A stretch of 64,000 nucleotides of DNA, from positions 7,452,972-7,516,971 of the forward strand of contig NC_045146.1 of the NCBI RefSeq assembly GCF_008831285.2. The letters run 5' to 3'. The translations under genes and the position numbers were made by a program. Shown here piece by piece: positions 19,429-34,939 of this stretch. Origin of the DNA: Nymphaea colorata (taxonomy: Eukaryota > Streptophyta > Magnoliopsida > Nymphaeales > Nymphaeaceae). Below the pieces are notes generated by a model. That model saw only the letters and a program-made list of their open reading frames with translations, had not been told where the DNA came from and did no database searches. Each line of letters starts with the position of its first letter. Positions within the stretch are counted from its first letter, which is position 1.

Positions 19429-19611
19429 CATCCTATTGCACTATGTAACAACTTATACAAAATCAGTTCTAAGTTGATGGTAAAGCAAATGCAGTCAGTT
19501 TTCATGAGTTTAATTGGCCTATCTCAATTTGGTTTTGTTAAAGGTCTTTTCATTGAAGACCAAGTTGTCTTAAAGAATGAAATTGTGGATCTTCTTAGCA
19601 AACATAAGTGA
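19429..19611 (+). pseudogene. LINE (L1-like) reverse transcriptase fragment, right half
   Basis: The frame continues directly from 1509: HPIALCNNLYKISSKLM, then QMQSVFMSLIGLSQFGFVKG, LFIEDQVVL. This corresponds to the LINE RT block D-Y-R-P-I-S-L-C-N-x-x-Y-K-I-x-S-K, followed by Q-x-A-F-V-x-G-R-x-I-x-D. A stop follows at 19609-19611. No later RT blocks such as the Y-x-D-D active site are seen downstream, so the LINE copy is truncated or too decayed there. Confidence 0.82.
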
Positions 19612-22600
19612 GAAAAGAAAGTAGCATATAGGTACTAGTAGTGGCAGAATCAGTGTCAAATTAAAAACTAAAAATTACTGCAGTTATTATTCTAACAATA
19701 TATAATGTAAACTAATCAATAAAATGAACCTTAATCTAGAAAATCAATATTTTTTGTGCATATGATATAGTTATTAAATATGAATTTACAATTACCACCA
19801 TTGCCATTAGCAATTCAGACAAGTAAGATCAAAGACTTTCATCGATTAGCTAGTCTTTGTTACCATTCACAAAACTAAACTTCAAAATAATGCATTATGT
19901 GCAATATTGACCAATACTATTTCCATCATGATAGATAAATCATAACAATATGAGATCAACAACATGTGCATCATTTAAACAATCTCCAACAAGAACAATG
20001 GTTGATGCTATCAAATCCGCATCTTTATAACCGCAAGCCTGCAAACTATGGTTCACATTAACAAAATGAACCCATTTGGATATCTCTAACTTGTGAAAAG
20101 ATGATAAAATGTTTCGAAATTGAAGATCTCTTCCACAAACAAAGCATGGTGCAACAAATAAGAGTCCTACAAAACAATATAGTTGCCAAATTTTTGATGT
20201 CTATTGCTCTTACACTTTGTCTTCATGAGGCCTACAAAACAATGTAACCAATCATAATCACAATGGCTGATGAAGCTAAAAGCTACTAGCATATAAAGCA
20301 TATACAAGAAAAATGAAAAGCTTCAACTAGATAAAGATGAATAAACTAAAAATGAATAACCTAACTCCGCTGGCTACAATTTTTCATATATATATGAATG
20401 TATTGGAATTAACACCCTTTAAAAAAGAGTAGCTGCAAGCTTGTAAACTATGGTTCCCATTAACAAAATGAACCCATTTGGATATCTTTAGCTTGTGAAA
20501 ACATGATAACAATTTTCCAAATTAAAGATCTCTTCTACAAACAAATCATGGCGCAACAAGTATAAGACCTACAAAACAATGTGGTTACCAAAATTTTGAT
20601 GTCTATTGCTCTTACATGTTATGTCTTCATGTGACCTACAAAACAGTGTAACAAATCATAATCACAATAACTAATAATTATTCCATATTATTCAAAAATA
20701 TAAACAACATAATAAACACACCAAAAATGAATTAGAAGATCAACTTGAATCATTCTAATGATATATATTCACTTGAATCATTCTGATAATATATATTCAC
20801 CTTAACAACATAATTATCTCTACCACCTGCAACCACCATCCCAAAAACGAATCACCCAAATAAGAAAAAGAGGCAACGAGCCAATTGCCATCATCCCAAC
20901 TAATTACCCCCAAGAAATTTCTTAGGTCTTTTTGTATTTATAAAAGAAGATAATACGACTGAATCTAGTCAAAGGCTTTACCAAGCCTTGTAAAATCACA
21001 GATTCGAAAGAAGTAATGCTACAAGAAAAAGATCACAATTTACTAAGACAGAAAGAAAACTGTGAGGATTAATAGTTACAAGAGGAAAGAGAAAAAGGGA
21101 TGTAACCCATGAATTGATGTTTTTCTTTTCCTTTTCTTATGATTTAGAAGAAAGAGGTACTCACTAGCTCATTGCGACAAAAAAGCTCCCGATGTTCTAC
21201 TAGGGTTACCAGACCCGATGGTCCTCAACTCAACGTCTCAATGTGGTGTTGGTGGGCCGGCAACTAGGGGAGATCGGGATGAGGCAGCGGCTTGAGGCAT
21301 CAGACCTTGCCTCACCTGAAACCTTGAATCTTGTGCTTTGATTGCTTTTGCTTGGGTCGATCCTTGTGCAGTTGGGGCATGTTCCTTGTTTGGGCCTCCT
21401 TCGGTGCTCTTAGGGTGCTAAGTAGCTAGGATTGGCTACTAGTTTTGAAGTTTGTTTGCTCTTAAAGGTTTGCATTTTCTTTTGTAATTTTGTCCATATC
21501 CATTTTTTTGTCAATAAATGTGGGAGCCTACCTCCCAGCATACTTTCCTATTGGAAGATCCTAAGAAACATCATGAACCAAAATACAAGTAAAGGAAAAC
21601 CCAAAACTAGACCTTGGGCACGAGAAGAATTGTAATCTTCAAGCTAAATTAAAGTCTGACTCTAACTTGAGCCGGAACTAGTGATGGATAATCAATAATA
21701 AATCATTTTTGCTTTTGTTGGGAAATTTTAGTCATATTGGAGAAACAAGCAAAGAAGTCTGACGGGAAATGCAGGTTAATCAGCCTTCAATTCATAGTCA
21801 TTACCTAGTCATATTACTATCTAGAGAGTGATGGTGGTTCAGTTTTTCTCTATGGAGATGACTACATATGCTTCTTTGGTAGTGTTTGAGACATAAGTTG
21901 GCAAACTCACCGAGTCACCGGACCTCTCGAGTCAAGCTTCAAGATGATGGTTGGCAGGTTTGAGGCATTGGGCAGGCGCCAATAGTTGTTTTTTTGGTGC
22001 TTAGACTCTTGCGACAAGAATTTTGGAAAGAAATTTCTAGAATCATCTTCAACAGACAGTTTTTCTATCCCTAGTTTGATGAAACTGGGTTGGATTTCAA
22101 ATTTTTTGAATTTATTTTCTGCTCTACATGAAATTTCTAAGCAAGCAAATGCACTTTAAGATTCTGGAGTTAGTCAAATGTGGAACACAATGCCATTTTC
22201 CAAAATGGCATTAGCGTTTTGGGGGATGAGTTTTCCTATACACATTTTTTTTTGCATTTGATGGGCGTACAAGGAGAAAATTTTCCGCTGTTGGAATTTA
22301 ATTATCTTTTTGAAACCTTTGATTAATTTCTTAAAATTTAAGGGCATTGATGATTGTTTAAAAGGGCGTCCCCTCTTTTAGAATTTTATGAAAAATTTTG
22401 AGGCTTTTATAATCTTTTCTTAAACAGGTGTAAGAACCCGTTTCGCAATTTTTTTTTAATTTTGTTTTCACTTTCTCTATCTTATCTCGACCCTTCCTGG
22501 TCATGTTGCTCCTAACAGTGCTCCAGAAATAAGGATCATCACCATGAAATCGCCGTCAATTCCCTGGTGTCATCCTGATTGGAGACAAAAGAGAGTATCA

Positions 22601-22700
22601 GCTCAGACCGTGGGCCATCAACAACGAACAATTGAGTCACTGAGTTGACTCGGCAAATTTTTTGAAGTTAGGTCTCAAATTATTAAGATAAATCAGTCAT
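19612..22700. other. AT-rich intergenic DNA
   Basis: No gene is recognised. The stretch contains the 402-bp-spaced duplication at 20033-20668. Short open frames here have no motif. Confidence 0.55.
20033..20668. repeat. Direct duplication, two units of about 230 bp spaced 402 bp
   Basis: Units at 20033-20265 and 20435-20668 share AACAAAATGAACCCATTTGG, TTTTGATGTCTATTGCTC, CCTACAAAACA and AATCATAATCACAAT in order. They differ at scattered positions, so the duplication is old. Confidence 0.85.
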
Positions 22701-22719
22701 AACTTATAAGCCTAAATCA

Positions 22720-23035
22720 TTCAAACTAAGCTAAGCTTGGGCGCCGATCGGTCCGGCTCGATAAGGAGTCGAGCTTGAATCAACCATACACTTGAAACCT
22801 GGTTCGGGCTTGGCCCGACACCTAGAACTCGAGCTCAAGCCCAGTCTAGAGCGGACTCGACTAAATTAAAAAATATATATTTTTAATATAAAATAATATA
22901 AAAATATAATCAATTATAATAAAATATTATAATTATACATAAAAATCAATAAAAATATATTAAAAATTTCTTATCGAGCCGAACTGTTGGAGTTCGAGTT
23001 GGGCAAGGTATCGGGTACCCAACAGCACACCCAAC
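22720..23035. mobile_element. Possible MITE-like element: GC-rich arms around an AT-rich core
   Basis: GC-rich arms (22735-22865 and 22975-23035) with CTCGA, GAGCTCGAG and GGGTACCC words surround a nearly pure AT core (22866-22972). This layout is common in small plant DNA elements. I could not define terminal inverted repeats or a target duplication. Confidence 0.3.
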
Positions 23036-24600
23036 CTTATTTAGAATAAGAGAGAGAGAAATGAGCCTAGCCCGCTACCGCTCGTTCGCAAAACCCTCCA
23101 AATTCCGCGGATCTTTAATTCCCCAAACTCTGAGACCAGACGTGAAGAGGGAAAGGTGAGCTTGAAGGGAAAAATGGGGGACAGCAGCTCCATTGGTGCC
23201 AAATTGGGACGAATCCGATCCAGTTCGGTGAGCCATCGATCTGAAAGGCACGATTCCTTTCTAAATCGGGTTTAACGGGTTTAAAGCCTGGATCATGACT
23301 CACCTTCTATCCAATCTGAATCAACTCGGACGATTCTTAAGTTGACTCGGCTGAGACAGTGGTTCAATGATTCATTGCGGTGAGGCTTGCATCGGCCGTC
23401 AATGCACAAGCGCATTGCACGGAGAGAGTGGGCAAGGATGTTTATGTTAATTCCTTCGTTTCTACGGCTTATTGGTAGATGCCTCAACCCTACCCTAGGA
23501 CCTTAGCCCTAACCATCTTCAATCGCACACCACTTGATTCGAAGTTACTCTTGGATTTTAACTCATGTGAATAGGGATATTAATAGACCATATTCGAATT
23601 TGATACACTTTACCCAATATCCATTTTTTTCCCCGTGAACATATATTTGAATTCAAATGTCAAAGAAAAAAATCTGTACCATATTCCAACTCGAATCTGA
23701 ACTTCATAATTCGAATTCAACCCAAGCCTAATTTTTAAATTCACACCCAAATCTGAATCTGAATCTGACGTTTAAACCACATCCAAGCTACAATACAAAA
23801 CGTTAAGAATTGATTTTGAAAATGTATGAAGCTGAACATAGAAAACTTATTTAAATCTAAGTTTGTTTCATAACCGAATGATCAAATAGTTTTTATATCC
23901 GAACATGATTCACTTTTTTAATTAGATGTCGAACTTCTTTTATTTTCCGAACTATGATTTTTAAATCAGTTGGGTGTAGAGTTATTGGCATTCGAAGTAA
24001 CGTACAATGCCGGTAGAAATCTGTCATATTAAACGAAACCTATAATGCGGGTAAAAATCTGTCATATTGATCGAATGCAACATTTGGTGATATACACATT
24101 GTAACACAAACTATTCTTTTGATCTCAAATTGACATGTTACACATATATAGTCAGGAGCACGTGTGGTGTGGGTACTTTATTATTTGTACGAAACCCAGA
24201 AATTTTCTTATTTTTGTATTGACATTACATTTTATGTAATTTTTCTCATTTATATATTAGCGTTCGTTAAAAATTGAAAATTTTATACCTTTAGCCACAA
24301 TTTCGTGACTAGCCCTTTCCCTTGTGTATAGTTACAATATTATATTATACGGTTATATTGTTATTTGACTTGTTATGACATTTATATGAAATCTAAAAAA
24401 CGGGTTTCATTCACAAAAACAAAGGACAGACTTATGTTCATCTCTGCATCTTTAAAACTATATATGTAAAATTGTGTTTGGGACAAGTTTAATATAACGT
24501 TGTAAAAATGGGTTAGGGCTGGCCATTTGGTCTGGCTAGGATGGCCTCTTTCAAGGTTGAATTTGGGTTGTTCCGACTCGATTTTATAAAAAAAATGTTT
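23036..24600. other. Intergenic DNA
   Basis: No gene is recognised. Frames at 23115-23303 and 23293-23487 (-) show no motif. The part 23580-23790 is rich in GAATTC/AATCTGAA words and resembles the low-complexity ATCCAAATCC-type DNA at 33680-33990. Confidence 0.5.
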
Positions 24601-24604
24601 TAAA

Positions 24605-24646
24605 TATATATATATATATATATTTGATGTATAAATAAGTAATAAT

Positions 24647-24732
<86 letters not shown>
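24605..24732. repeat. (TA)n microsatellites upstream of the tubulin gene
   Basis: Short (TA) run at 24605-24623 and a long run of about 41 units at 24651-24732. The long run ends about 460 bp before the tubulin TATA box. An open frame across it encodes only Tyr-Ile repeats and is an artefact. Confidence 0.95.
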
Positions 24733-24736
<4 letters not shown>

Positions 24737-25193
24737 AGGTTCAAATCGAACTCCAATTTATATGTATCCGACTCGATGGCCGGTTGATAAAATAGTGTCA
24801 TATGTACTATAACTAAAGTGGCATCGTCGAGAGAACGGGGTTCATCGCCGACGGGACAGACAGGGGGGCCCACAAGGACAGCTAGACTACGCTCCTTTTA
24901 CCAGCCGTGGACGAAGAGGAAACCTACCTCACGGCAAACTATATGGGCACCGTCCGCTCGCAACCGCCACTTGAAGATAAAAAAAAAAAAAAAAACTCGC
25001 GGCGGCCTATTTTCATGAAAAACTGAACCCCTTTTTCCGTCCGTGACCCGAGAATTCGGTGACTTTTAATTTTTGAAAACCGAAAAAAGAGTGGCAAGCT
25101 GAACCGTCAGCGACAAAGCAAAGGCCGCCGTCCGATCCCATCGACGGGAAAAAGAGAGGGAACGACCTTCCACCGTTGGATCTTCTCCGTACC

Positions 25194-25202
25194 CTATATA
25201 AG
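25194..25202 (+). promoter_or_regulatory. TATA box of the beta-tubulin gene
   Basis: CTATATAAG lies about 155 bp upstream of the ATG and is followed by C-rich, then pyrimidine-rich, leader sequence. Transcription probably starts near 25225-25235. Confidence 0.8.
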
Positions 25203-25229
25203 CCCTTCCCCTCCCATCTCAGATTCCCT

Positions 25230-25350
25230 TGCCCCATTTTTGAAAAAAATCTTGCTCTTGCTCCGCTCTCTCTCTCTCACTCTCCGTGGCAATCGTTTTT
25301 CTAGTCATCGAAGCAGGCAGGGGAAGGTCGGAAGAAAAGTCACCGAGAAA
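25230..25350 (+). other. Beta-tubulin 5' untranslated region
   Basis: The leader holds a CTCTCTCTCTC tract at about 25264-25282 and no ATG between the TATA box and 25351. The start is approximate. The tubulin frame stays open upstream to about 25240, but only a TTG could start there. The ATG context is AGAAAATGAG, with A at -3. Confidence 0.7.
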
Positions 25351-28533
<3,183 letters not shown>

Positions 28534-28860
28534 GGGAAAGTGAGTGAGAAGTGAGAGCACGGAGGTGGCATGCCGGAGTCACCTATTAGTCCGTCTTATT
28601 CTTACAGTATGGAGTGATGCTGATTCTCCTTCTATCTCTGTGGAGTTAGTGGGGAAGTGCTTTCCCTCTGTAGGTATGGTGCGTTTGGTTTTTCGTTTTT
28701 TTGGTTTGAATTCCGGGATTTCAGGCCTGAAACTTGTCTTTTATGCCTAGTATCTTGACCAGACCCCCTTCGGATAAAAATTGAGCATTTTCGATGCTTT
28801 TCCATCGATATAGGTTATGCAATGGTGGTATTATTTTTGTATTCCTTTGGGAACGATCTT
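28534..28860 (+). other. Beta-tubulin 3' untranslated region (end approximate)
   Basis: T-rich DNA follows the TAA at 28531-28533. No canonical AATAAA is seen. GGATAAAAATTG at about 28773 and the TTATTTTTGTATT run near 28830 are possible polyadenylation elements. Confidence 0.5.
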
Positions 28861-30816
28861 ATGGGCTCCTCGTTCACATGATGGTTTCGCACGTGCTTTG
28901 CTGGCCCACAGATTTTCGTGCTTCCTGCTACTCAATTGCCTGCTTATCAATCTTCAGTAATTTTTTTTAGCTAAAGAAAGAACGAAATCGTAGTTTCTGC
29001 AAAATTAATTTAATGCTTCATCTAATACTTTTTCCATATTGGCTTCTCATCAGTGACAACGGCCAAATCCAACCCCCGTTGTGTTGACATGAGCTTGAAC
29101 ATCTACTTCCCGACCTTTTTCAAGCTTTCTTGGCTCATTATGCATCCAATAGTTGGCTATGGGTCTTTTTCGATGGTGATGGGATATTGTGTTACTGATT
29201 ATAAGCAGGTTTACTGGCAAAAGTTTCTGTCCCCTAGCAAATGTCAATTTGAGATTGCGACTATAGTAACCGGTGGACCTGACTTTTATTTCGAAAGGGG
29301 AATTCATTTTCTTCACAATGTCTGACATTGGTCATGAGATTTTTTAATTATTATTTTTTAAAATTGAAAGTTTTTGCCTAGCAGAATATTATTGTGTGAA
29401 AGTTCAAGGGTGTCAAGACCCCCTAATAATGAAATGAGATAGCGATCAGGGCGGCTGAACCTGTAACAAGCAGGAAGGGCACAACTGGCACAACTCTATG
29501 GAAAGGAAGCAATAATCAGGATCAAGACGCCCGTTGACAAGGAACTAACTCTAATTATGCGAACCCTTTTTCTTCAAGATGTTTGTTTTGGTAATAGAGT
29601 GACTAGTCCCAGTTAGGGAGGGGCGCCTTGAACACCCAGAATCTTCCACAACACAAGCAAGTGAAGAACGTAAAGTTTGAGCTCGTGACTGTCCATCTGC
29701 TAGCTGGTATGGAGCGCCCACCAGATCGTCATCTGCTTGGACTAAAACATACTAGGTATTCTATTTGGTGACCATTTAACTTTTTCCTATTTCGGTCCTC
29801 TTATCAATTTCCTCAGTTTATCTCCCGAAATATACCTTTTAAGGCAGTCTCGGATCATCAAAGACGATCTAAAGGTTAGTGTCGAGCACCCACGATCTGT
29901 TGTAGAGCACGCGGGAGTGGTGCAAGACCAGGACGGGCTCCAGAAAGTTGCGGCATGCAAGGTTGGCGTTGCAAGCCACAACTCAACTATAATGTGCTGC
30001 AACTAGAGGCTGTTAACCAGCACACCAGAGCATGTTTTCAGTGCTACCTCTTAGGCATGCGGCTTGCCCGGAACACCTCTGAGCGTAGGTTCACTAGAAT
30101 TGAGCCTGATGCACCCAACGCACACCAAGAGTCTCTTTATGTGTTGGGGGAAGTTTTATCATTGCCCGAAACATTTGTTTGAAGGTTAATAAAATCATTT
30201 TTTATGTGAACATGCTACGACATGAGCAATACTGTTAAATGCCATGAGGCAAACTGATGCGTAAACATCACAACCAAAATTTTTGAAGTATATAATATCC
30301 ACAAAAATAATGTATAAAATGATTTCTTTTGAAAACCAACACCCATATGAACAACACAACATAAAACTACAAGGTGCCACACAACATTTAGTACCTTGTA
30401 TATGTCGCATACTTGTGTTCATAGGATTCCAAGTTGCACGCTTGAACTTTTTGTGTAATTAGATTGTACAGTTGGTTTAGTGAAGTGCTTGCTTCTGACC
30501 AGCAACTAACGCCGCTAAGATGGACATGATCAGTGACTAGAACTTGTTCAACATTTCATTGTTGATGATGAAGCTATGCACCCATTGTTGATGGAAATAT
30601 ATCACATTATGGACACTCGTTTGTCACTGGCTTCTTACATATATCATATTATCAAATTGACACAATATTATCAAATGCAGGAATTAACTCATGAAGCAAG
30701 AGCTGAGTTCAATTGTAGCCAATAGACCCAAATAATCACACCTTCAATTGTCAGAGAAGCTTGAGTATGAAAATCTTCGATGGACCTAAGGATTGAAAAT
30801 GTTGAGTTCAGTTGCT

Positions 30817-30895
30817 TCTTTAAGCATGTTAATTGGCTTTCTATAAACTCTTCCAGCATGTCAATTGGCTTCCTACAAATTCTTCAAGCACGTCA
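30817..30895. repeat. Tandem repeat of about 33 bp, 2.3 copies
   Basis: The unit TTCAAGCATGTCAATTGGC recurs at about 30819, 30851 and, partly, 30884. Confidence 0.7.
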
Positions 30896-32110
30896 TGACC
30901 GTATTCAGCACATCAGCATCCAAAATAGCAAAAAAAAAATTAGCTACGTAAGCACCTTGCTTGCAGCACAGTAGCAAAATAACATAAATCATCACCTTTC
31001 TCAGGTTCCTATCAAAAGAAAAAGTGGTAGTCATAAGGATTGCAGTTATTAGATATGCAACAAAAATAGATTTCATCCTTGCAAATAAAAAAAAAAAAAG
31101 ATTTTTTGCTTATGCAATTCTCATTCATGTGCAAATTGATCAGAAATTTTTGCACACTGGCTTCAATATGTGGACCCACACTCCATGGTAATTTTCTATT
31201 GAGCTTACTAAAATTAATAAGTCAATTTTGCGGATATCATTGCACTTGAAACGGATCATACCCAAGTCCCCTTAGGGAGCGGTATGATATATAAAACTGT
31301 GCCACACTGATCTTCGTGTACTTCATTTTGGCAAAGCCTATTGTACAATAATGCGAAGCAAATTAAAGTTTTTCCATTCTATGTATTACAGGTTCTATAT
31401 CACTGAAACAACAAGGAGGTTAGGTAGAGGTTGTTTTCTAATAACTACTTCTCAGCAAGCAAGAAGAAAATATACAAGCATGTCTCCACACTTATAGCCT
31501 TAAATTTATAGTCGTTTACTTTCATATTAGGATCATTTTAGTCTATGTAGGAGCTAGTACGAACCAAGGCAGATGCTTTAAGTAACTCAGAGATGCTAAA
31601 CTTCTAAGTTTCAGATGTTTACCTGGAAGCTGCAGGCCGATCTATGTCATGCCATTGGCTTCAGTACAATATCCAACAAAAGAGACTGATGCAAAGTAAC
31701 CAAAAAATTCAACCTGCATGCAATCTACATGAGCATATTCAAATTTCAATGTTAATCGTAGAAGAAGCCTCTTAGCAGATAAAGAATAAAGGAAGATACC
31801 TGTTAGTAGAGTATTAAATTGCATAGCACATTTATTCAATTCATGTGCTTCTAGTAAAATAGATGCATACAATATGGATTAAGCATATGAAAACCATTAT
31901 TTGCTTGTCAACGTCAGTAACGAAGTTGAATGAAAAGTCAGGCCTCAGACCTGATTCTGCCCAAGCCTGTAAATTACAAGAATACGTCATTATTGTTATT
32001 TTCAAGCACAAGCATATCCATACTAGAAAATAGCTGGATCACCTCCGTTTAAGCAATGGTATCCTTGTTAAGTAGTAGCTTCTCTATGCAAACCATCAAA
32101 AGCAGGCCAC

Positions 32111-32283
32111 AAGCATATCCATACACAAAGCTAAGAACAGATCACATGCATACCCATATATATCCATCAAGAACGCGTCACATGCATACCAAAAACAGGT
32201 GACAAGCATATCCATGCATAAAGCTAAGAACGGATCACATGCATACTCATACATATCCATCAAGAACACGTCACATGCATACT
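32111..32283. repeat. Tandem repeat, 93 bp, about 1.9 copies
   Basis: AAGCATATCCAT starts units at 32111 and 32204. Both continue with AAAGCTAAGAAC-GATCACATGCATAC and TATCCATCAAGAAC-CGTCACATGC. The 93-bp period is a multiple of three, which keeps a spurious - strand frame open with a repeated YACD pattern. Confidence 0.85.
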
Positions 32284-33580
32284 CTAACTTTATCAATGAT
32301 GGACCTTATCTATTGCACCTTCTTTCACATGCATTCTTGACAACGTATCCATGCACTGCCAAGCAGAAAAAGTTGACATAGTAACCAAACAAACTCCAGT
32401 CCTCAAAAAATCAAAACAAACGTGGAACATGTCAACATGAGATACCAAAAGTACAGTGAGAACGGTGACACTTCCCCACAAAAACAAAAAAATCGTCAAA
32501 AAGATTTGGTAACATGTGGAATACATTTAAACTATGAGAAAAAGACAAAGAGCAAAGAAAATCACAAAACAAGCTGTATGACTATTGGTGAAAATTTCTA
32601 CCTGAGTGCTCACTATAACACATAGAATAGTATGCGGATTTATATCTGACATGCTTGATGGCATCAATTCATCCAGTTAGAGTGAAAGAAGTGAAAATGT
32701 CAATAAATAAAACAAGAAACAATGAATGATCAAGAAGATAAAACGGTATGCAAGACCTCTTAATATGATATGAATGTAAAATACGCTAAGAACTCCCAGA
32801 ATTGTATGAAAGTGGCTGGCAATAAAGAACCATTGCCCGTCAGTCAATAAGACTCCAATACAATGCCCATTGATTACGGTCATCCACTTCAAGGTGCTTT
32901 GATACAAAGTGGATGCACAAAATTGAGTTTTGACTTCTAAACGTACTCACGACTAAGTAAATTCCAATCCGAGCAGAAGGTAGCTTTTGACAATGCAGAA
33001 AACATGAAGAACACATTGGTAAAGTGATAGAACACGCCAGCAGTGTCCGATGTTCTCTAACAAAAACCTACTTTAAAATATTGATTTTTCAGAGAAAATC
33101 AACATGAAAATTTACAAGACTAGATTCTAAATCACCTTAAACAAAAGACACGAAAAGGACCAAAGATTAATAGAAACAATGCAAAACATTTAAAGGTTTC
33201 TTGGGCAGAGCATCAGCAAACTCGACTGATGGAAGAAGCAACAAGTTTTGCCTAATTTTGTTGACACTTTTTAATCAATTATTGGTTAAGAAAATTTCTT
33301 AACTCACTGCCAAGATGTAATCGCACCAAAAATTTGAGGTTTATCACTGAAAATCAAGATTTGCCGCCAGACCGGCAGCGAGATTTCATCAAAACTAACC
33401 AAATGTGTGCCGTTTCAGATCTATTTTTCCATCAATCTAGTAGTAAGCTCGATTATAAAGCAATTCTACACAAAATCTCCCATTCAATCGATCTAAAAAA
33501 CAAGTATTTTATAGATGGAAAGAATCAAACACCTTCGTGAAGAGGAGCTGCTTGGGGCCGACCAACGGCAGCTACCAGAC

Positions 33581-33678
33581 TTTGGTGTGGTGACTCTTTT
33601 GCCATATCAAATTTCTTGGAACCATGTGTCTTTGAAAACCATTGGTGTAGTGACTCTTTTACCATATCAAATGTTTTG
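33581..33678. repeat. Tandem repeat, 60 bp, 1.6 copies
   Basis: TTGGTGTGGTGACTCTTTTG at 33582 and TTGGTGTAGTGACTCTTTTA at 33642 are both followed by CCATATCAAAT. Confidence 0.8.
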
Positions 33679-34659
33679 GATGTTCATATATTCAGGTGTG
33701 GATATGGATGAATAAAATTTATACCATATTTAAATCCAAATCCACATTTGCAATCTGGATTTGATCCAAATTTGTTTTTTTGGATTAACACCTGAATCTA
33801 AATTTTAAACTGAATCTAAACCTCCTTACAATACCTTAAGATACACCATAAAATGTATGGACATTAGTTATAGGATATTTATTGAAAACTATATCCAATG
33901 TGGACCAAAATCCTATCAAATATTTACTTAAATTCGAATAAAATTCGATGTTGTTTCTTAAATCAGAATCTAATCTGATTTCTTAATTGAATATCGAATT
34001 CTTTTCATATCTGATCTTTTGAAAGTGGCTCCATCTGATATCGGATCTAAATTAGCTTTATTGACATCCTTAATTGGATCTGAATTACTCCCAATCCAAC
34101 ATGAGCCCCACAATGTGTTGAGCTCTCTTAGACACAAACAATCTACATCGTTACCTCTTAACATGTGTTATAATTGGATCTAAAAAAATAATTGATGAGT
34201 TAATTTAACCGCCTTGTAATCTCTTTGTTATCAAAGTCTTTGCTTTTACTATAACAAGTATGAGTCTAGATTGGACCATGTATGAGGAATGTTGTCACTA
34301 TTAATACGAATATTAGAATGTTAATGTCATGAGCATGATTCACACATGATTGTTATCAAATTGATGTGCCCCCTGCTTGGAATAGAATCACAGGAAAAAT
34401 ATATGATGCAGGAACAGTTTCCCAGCACTAGTTTGGGAACTATTCAAAAAATGATACTTAGCTCCTATTAAAGCATATTGTTGTTGCAATAAAGCACTAG
34501 TTTGGAACCCGTTTCTCACGAATGTCATTTAGTAAATTTTTGTAAAACCTCAACAAAGATTTTAAAGTGTGTGAATCACTTGGAAGTGCTGAAACAGAGA
34601 TTTCAATATTAGCAATTGGTTATTCATGTTCAACTTGGGCACAAAAGGATTCATTGAAC

Positions 34660-34810
34660 TATAATTTTAACCTTAACTTTTCCAAAAATTACAAATCTAC
34701 CATCCATTACAGTCCATTGTATGATAAACCAGGTTTATTGAACTTGAAGTTTTGCACTATACAACCGAAACCTTTTCTCTTACAAATAGATGACTACTGG
34801 GGCTCACACC
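34660..34810. repeat. Dispersed repeat, copy related to 44160-44290
   Basis: Both copies carry AAAATTACAAATC, ATTATAGTCCA/ATTACAGTCCA, TATGATAAAC, ATTGAACTTG, TTTTCTCTTACAAATAGATGA and a GGGGC block in the same order. No coding potential is seen. Confidence 0.75.
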
Positions 34811-34939
34811 CCTACCAATGTAATTTTTTAACATCCTTTGCAGGCGATTCACAAGTAGAACTATCAAACTGGTCACATGTAATTTTCGTCGTCTTACATG
34901 TAGACTGTAGTAAATGAGATTTATTATTTGTACTTTCCT

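Larger units (their letters stand above)
28861..34560. other. AT-rich intergenic DNA with small tandem duplications
   Basis: No gene is recognised. Frames at 29053-29325, 29787-30182, 33334-33540 and others show no motif and no splice-linked partners. The 29400-30190 part is more GC-rich and may be an old element remnant. Local repeats are listed separately. Confidence 0.5.

Noticed and set aside
24646-24873. 75-codon - strand frame with Tyr-Ile repeats
   Set aside because: It is a translation of the (TA)n microsatellite.
25240-25350. N-terminal extension of the tubulin frame upstream of the ATG
   Set aside because: The frame is open but only a TTG could start it. The family starts at MREI, and the ATG at 25351 has a good context.
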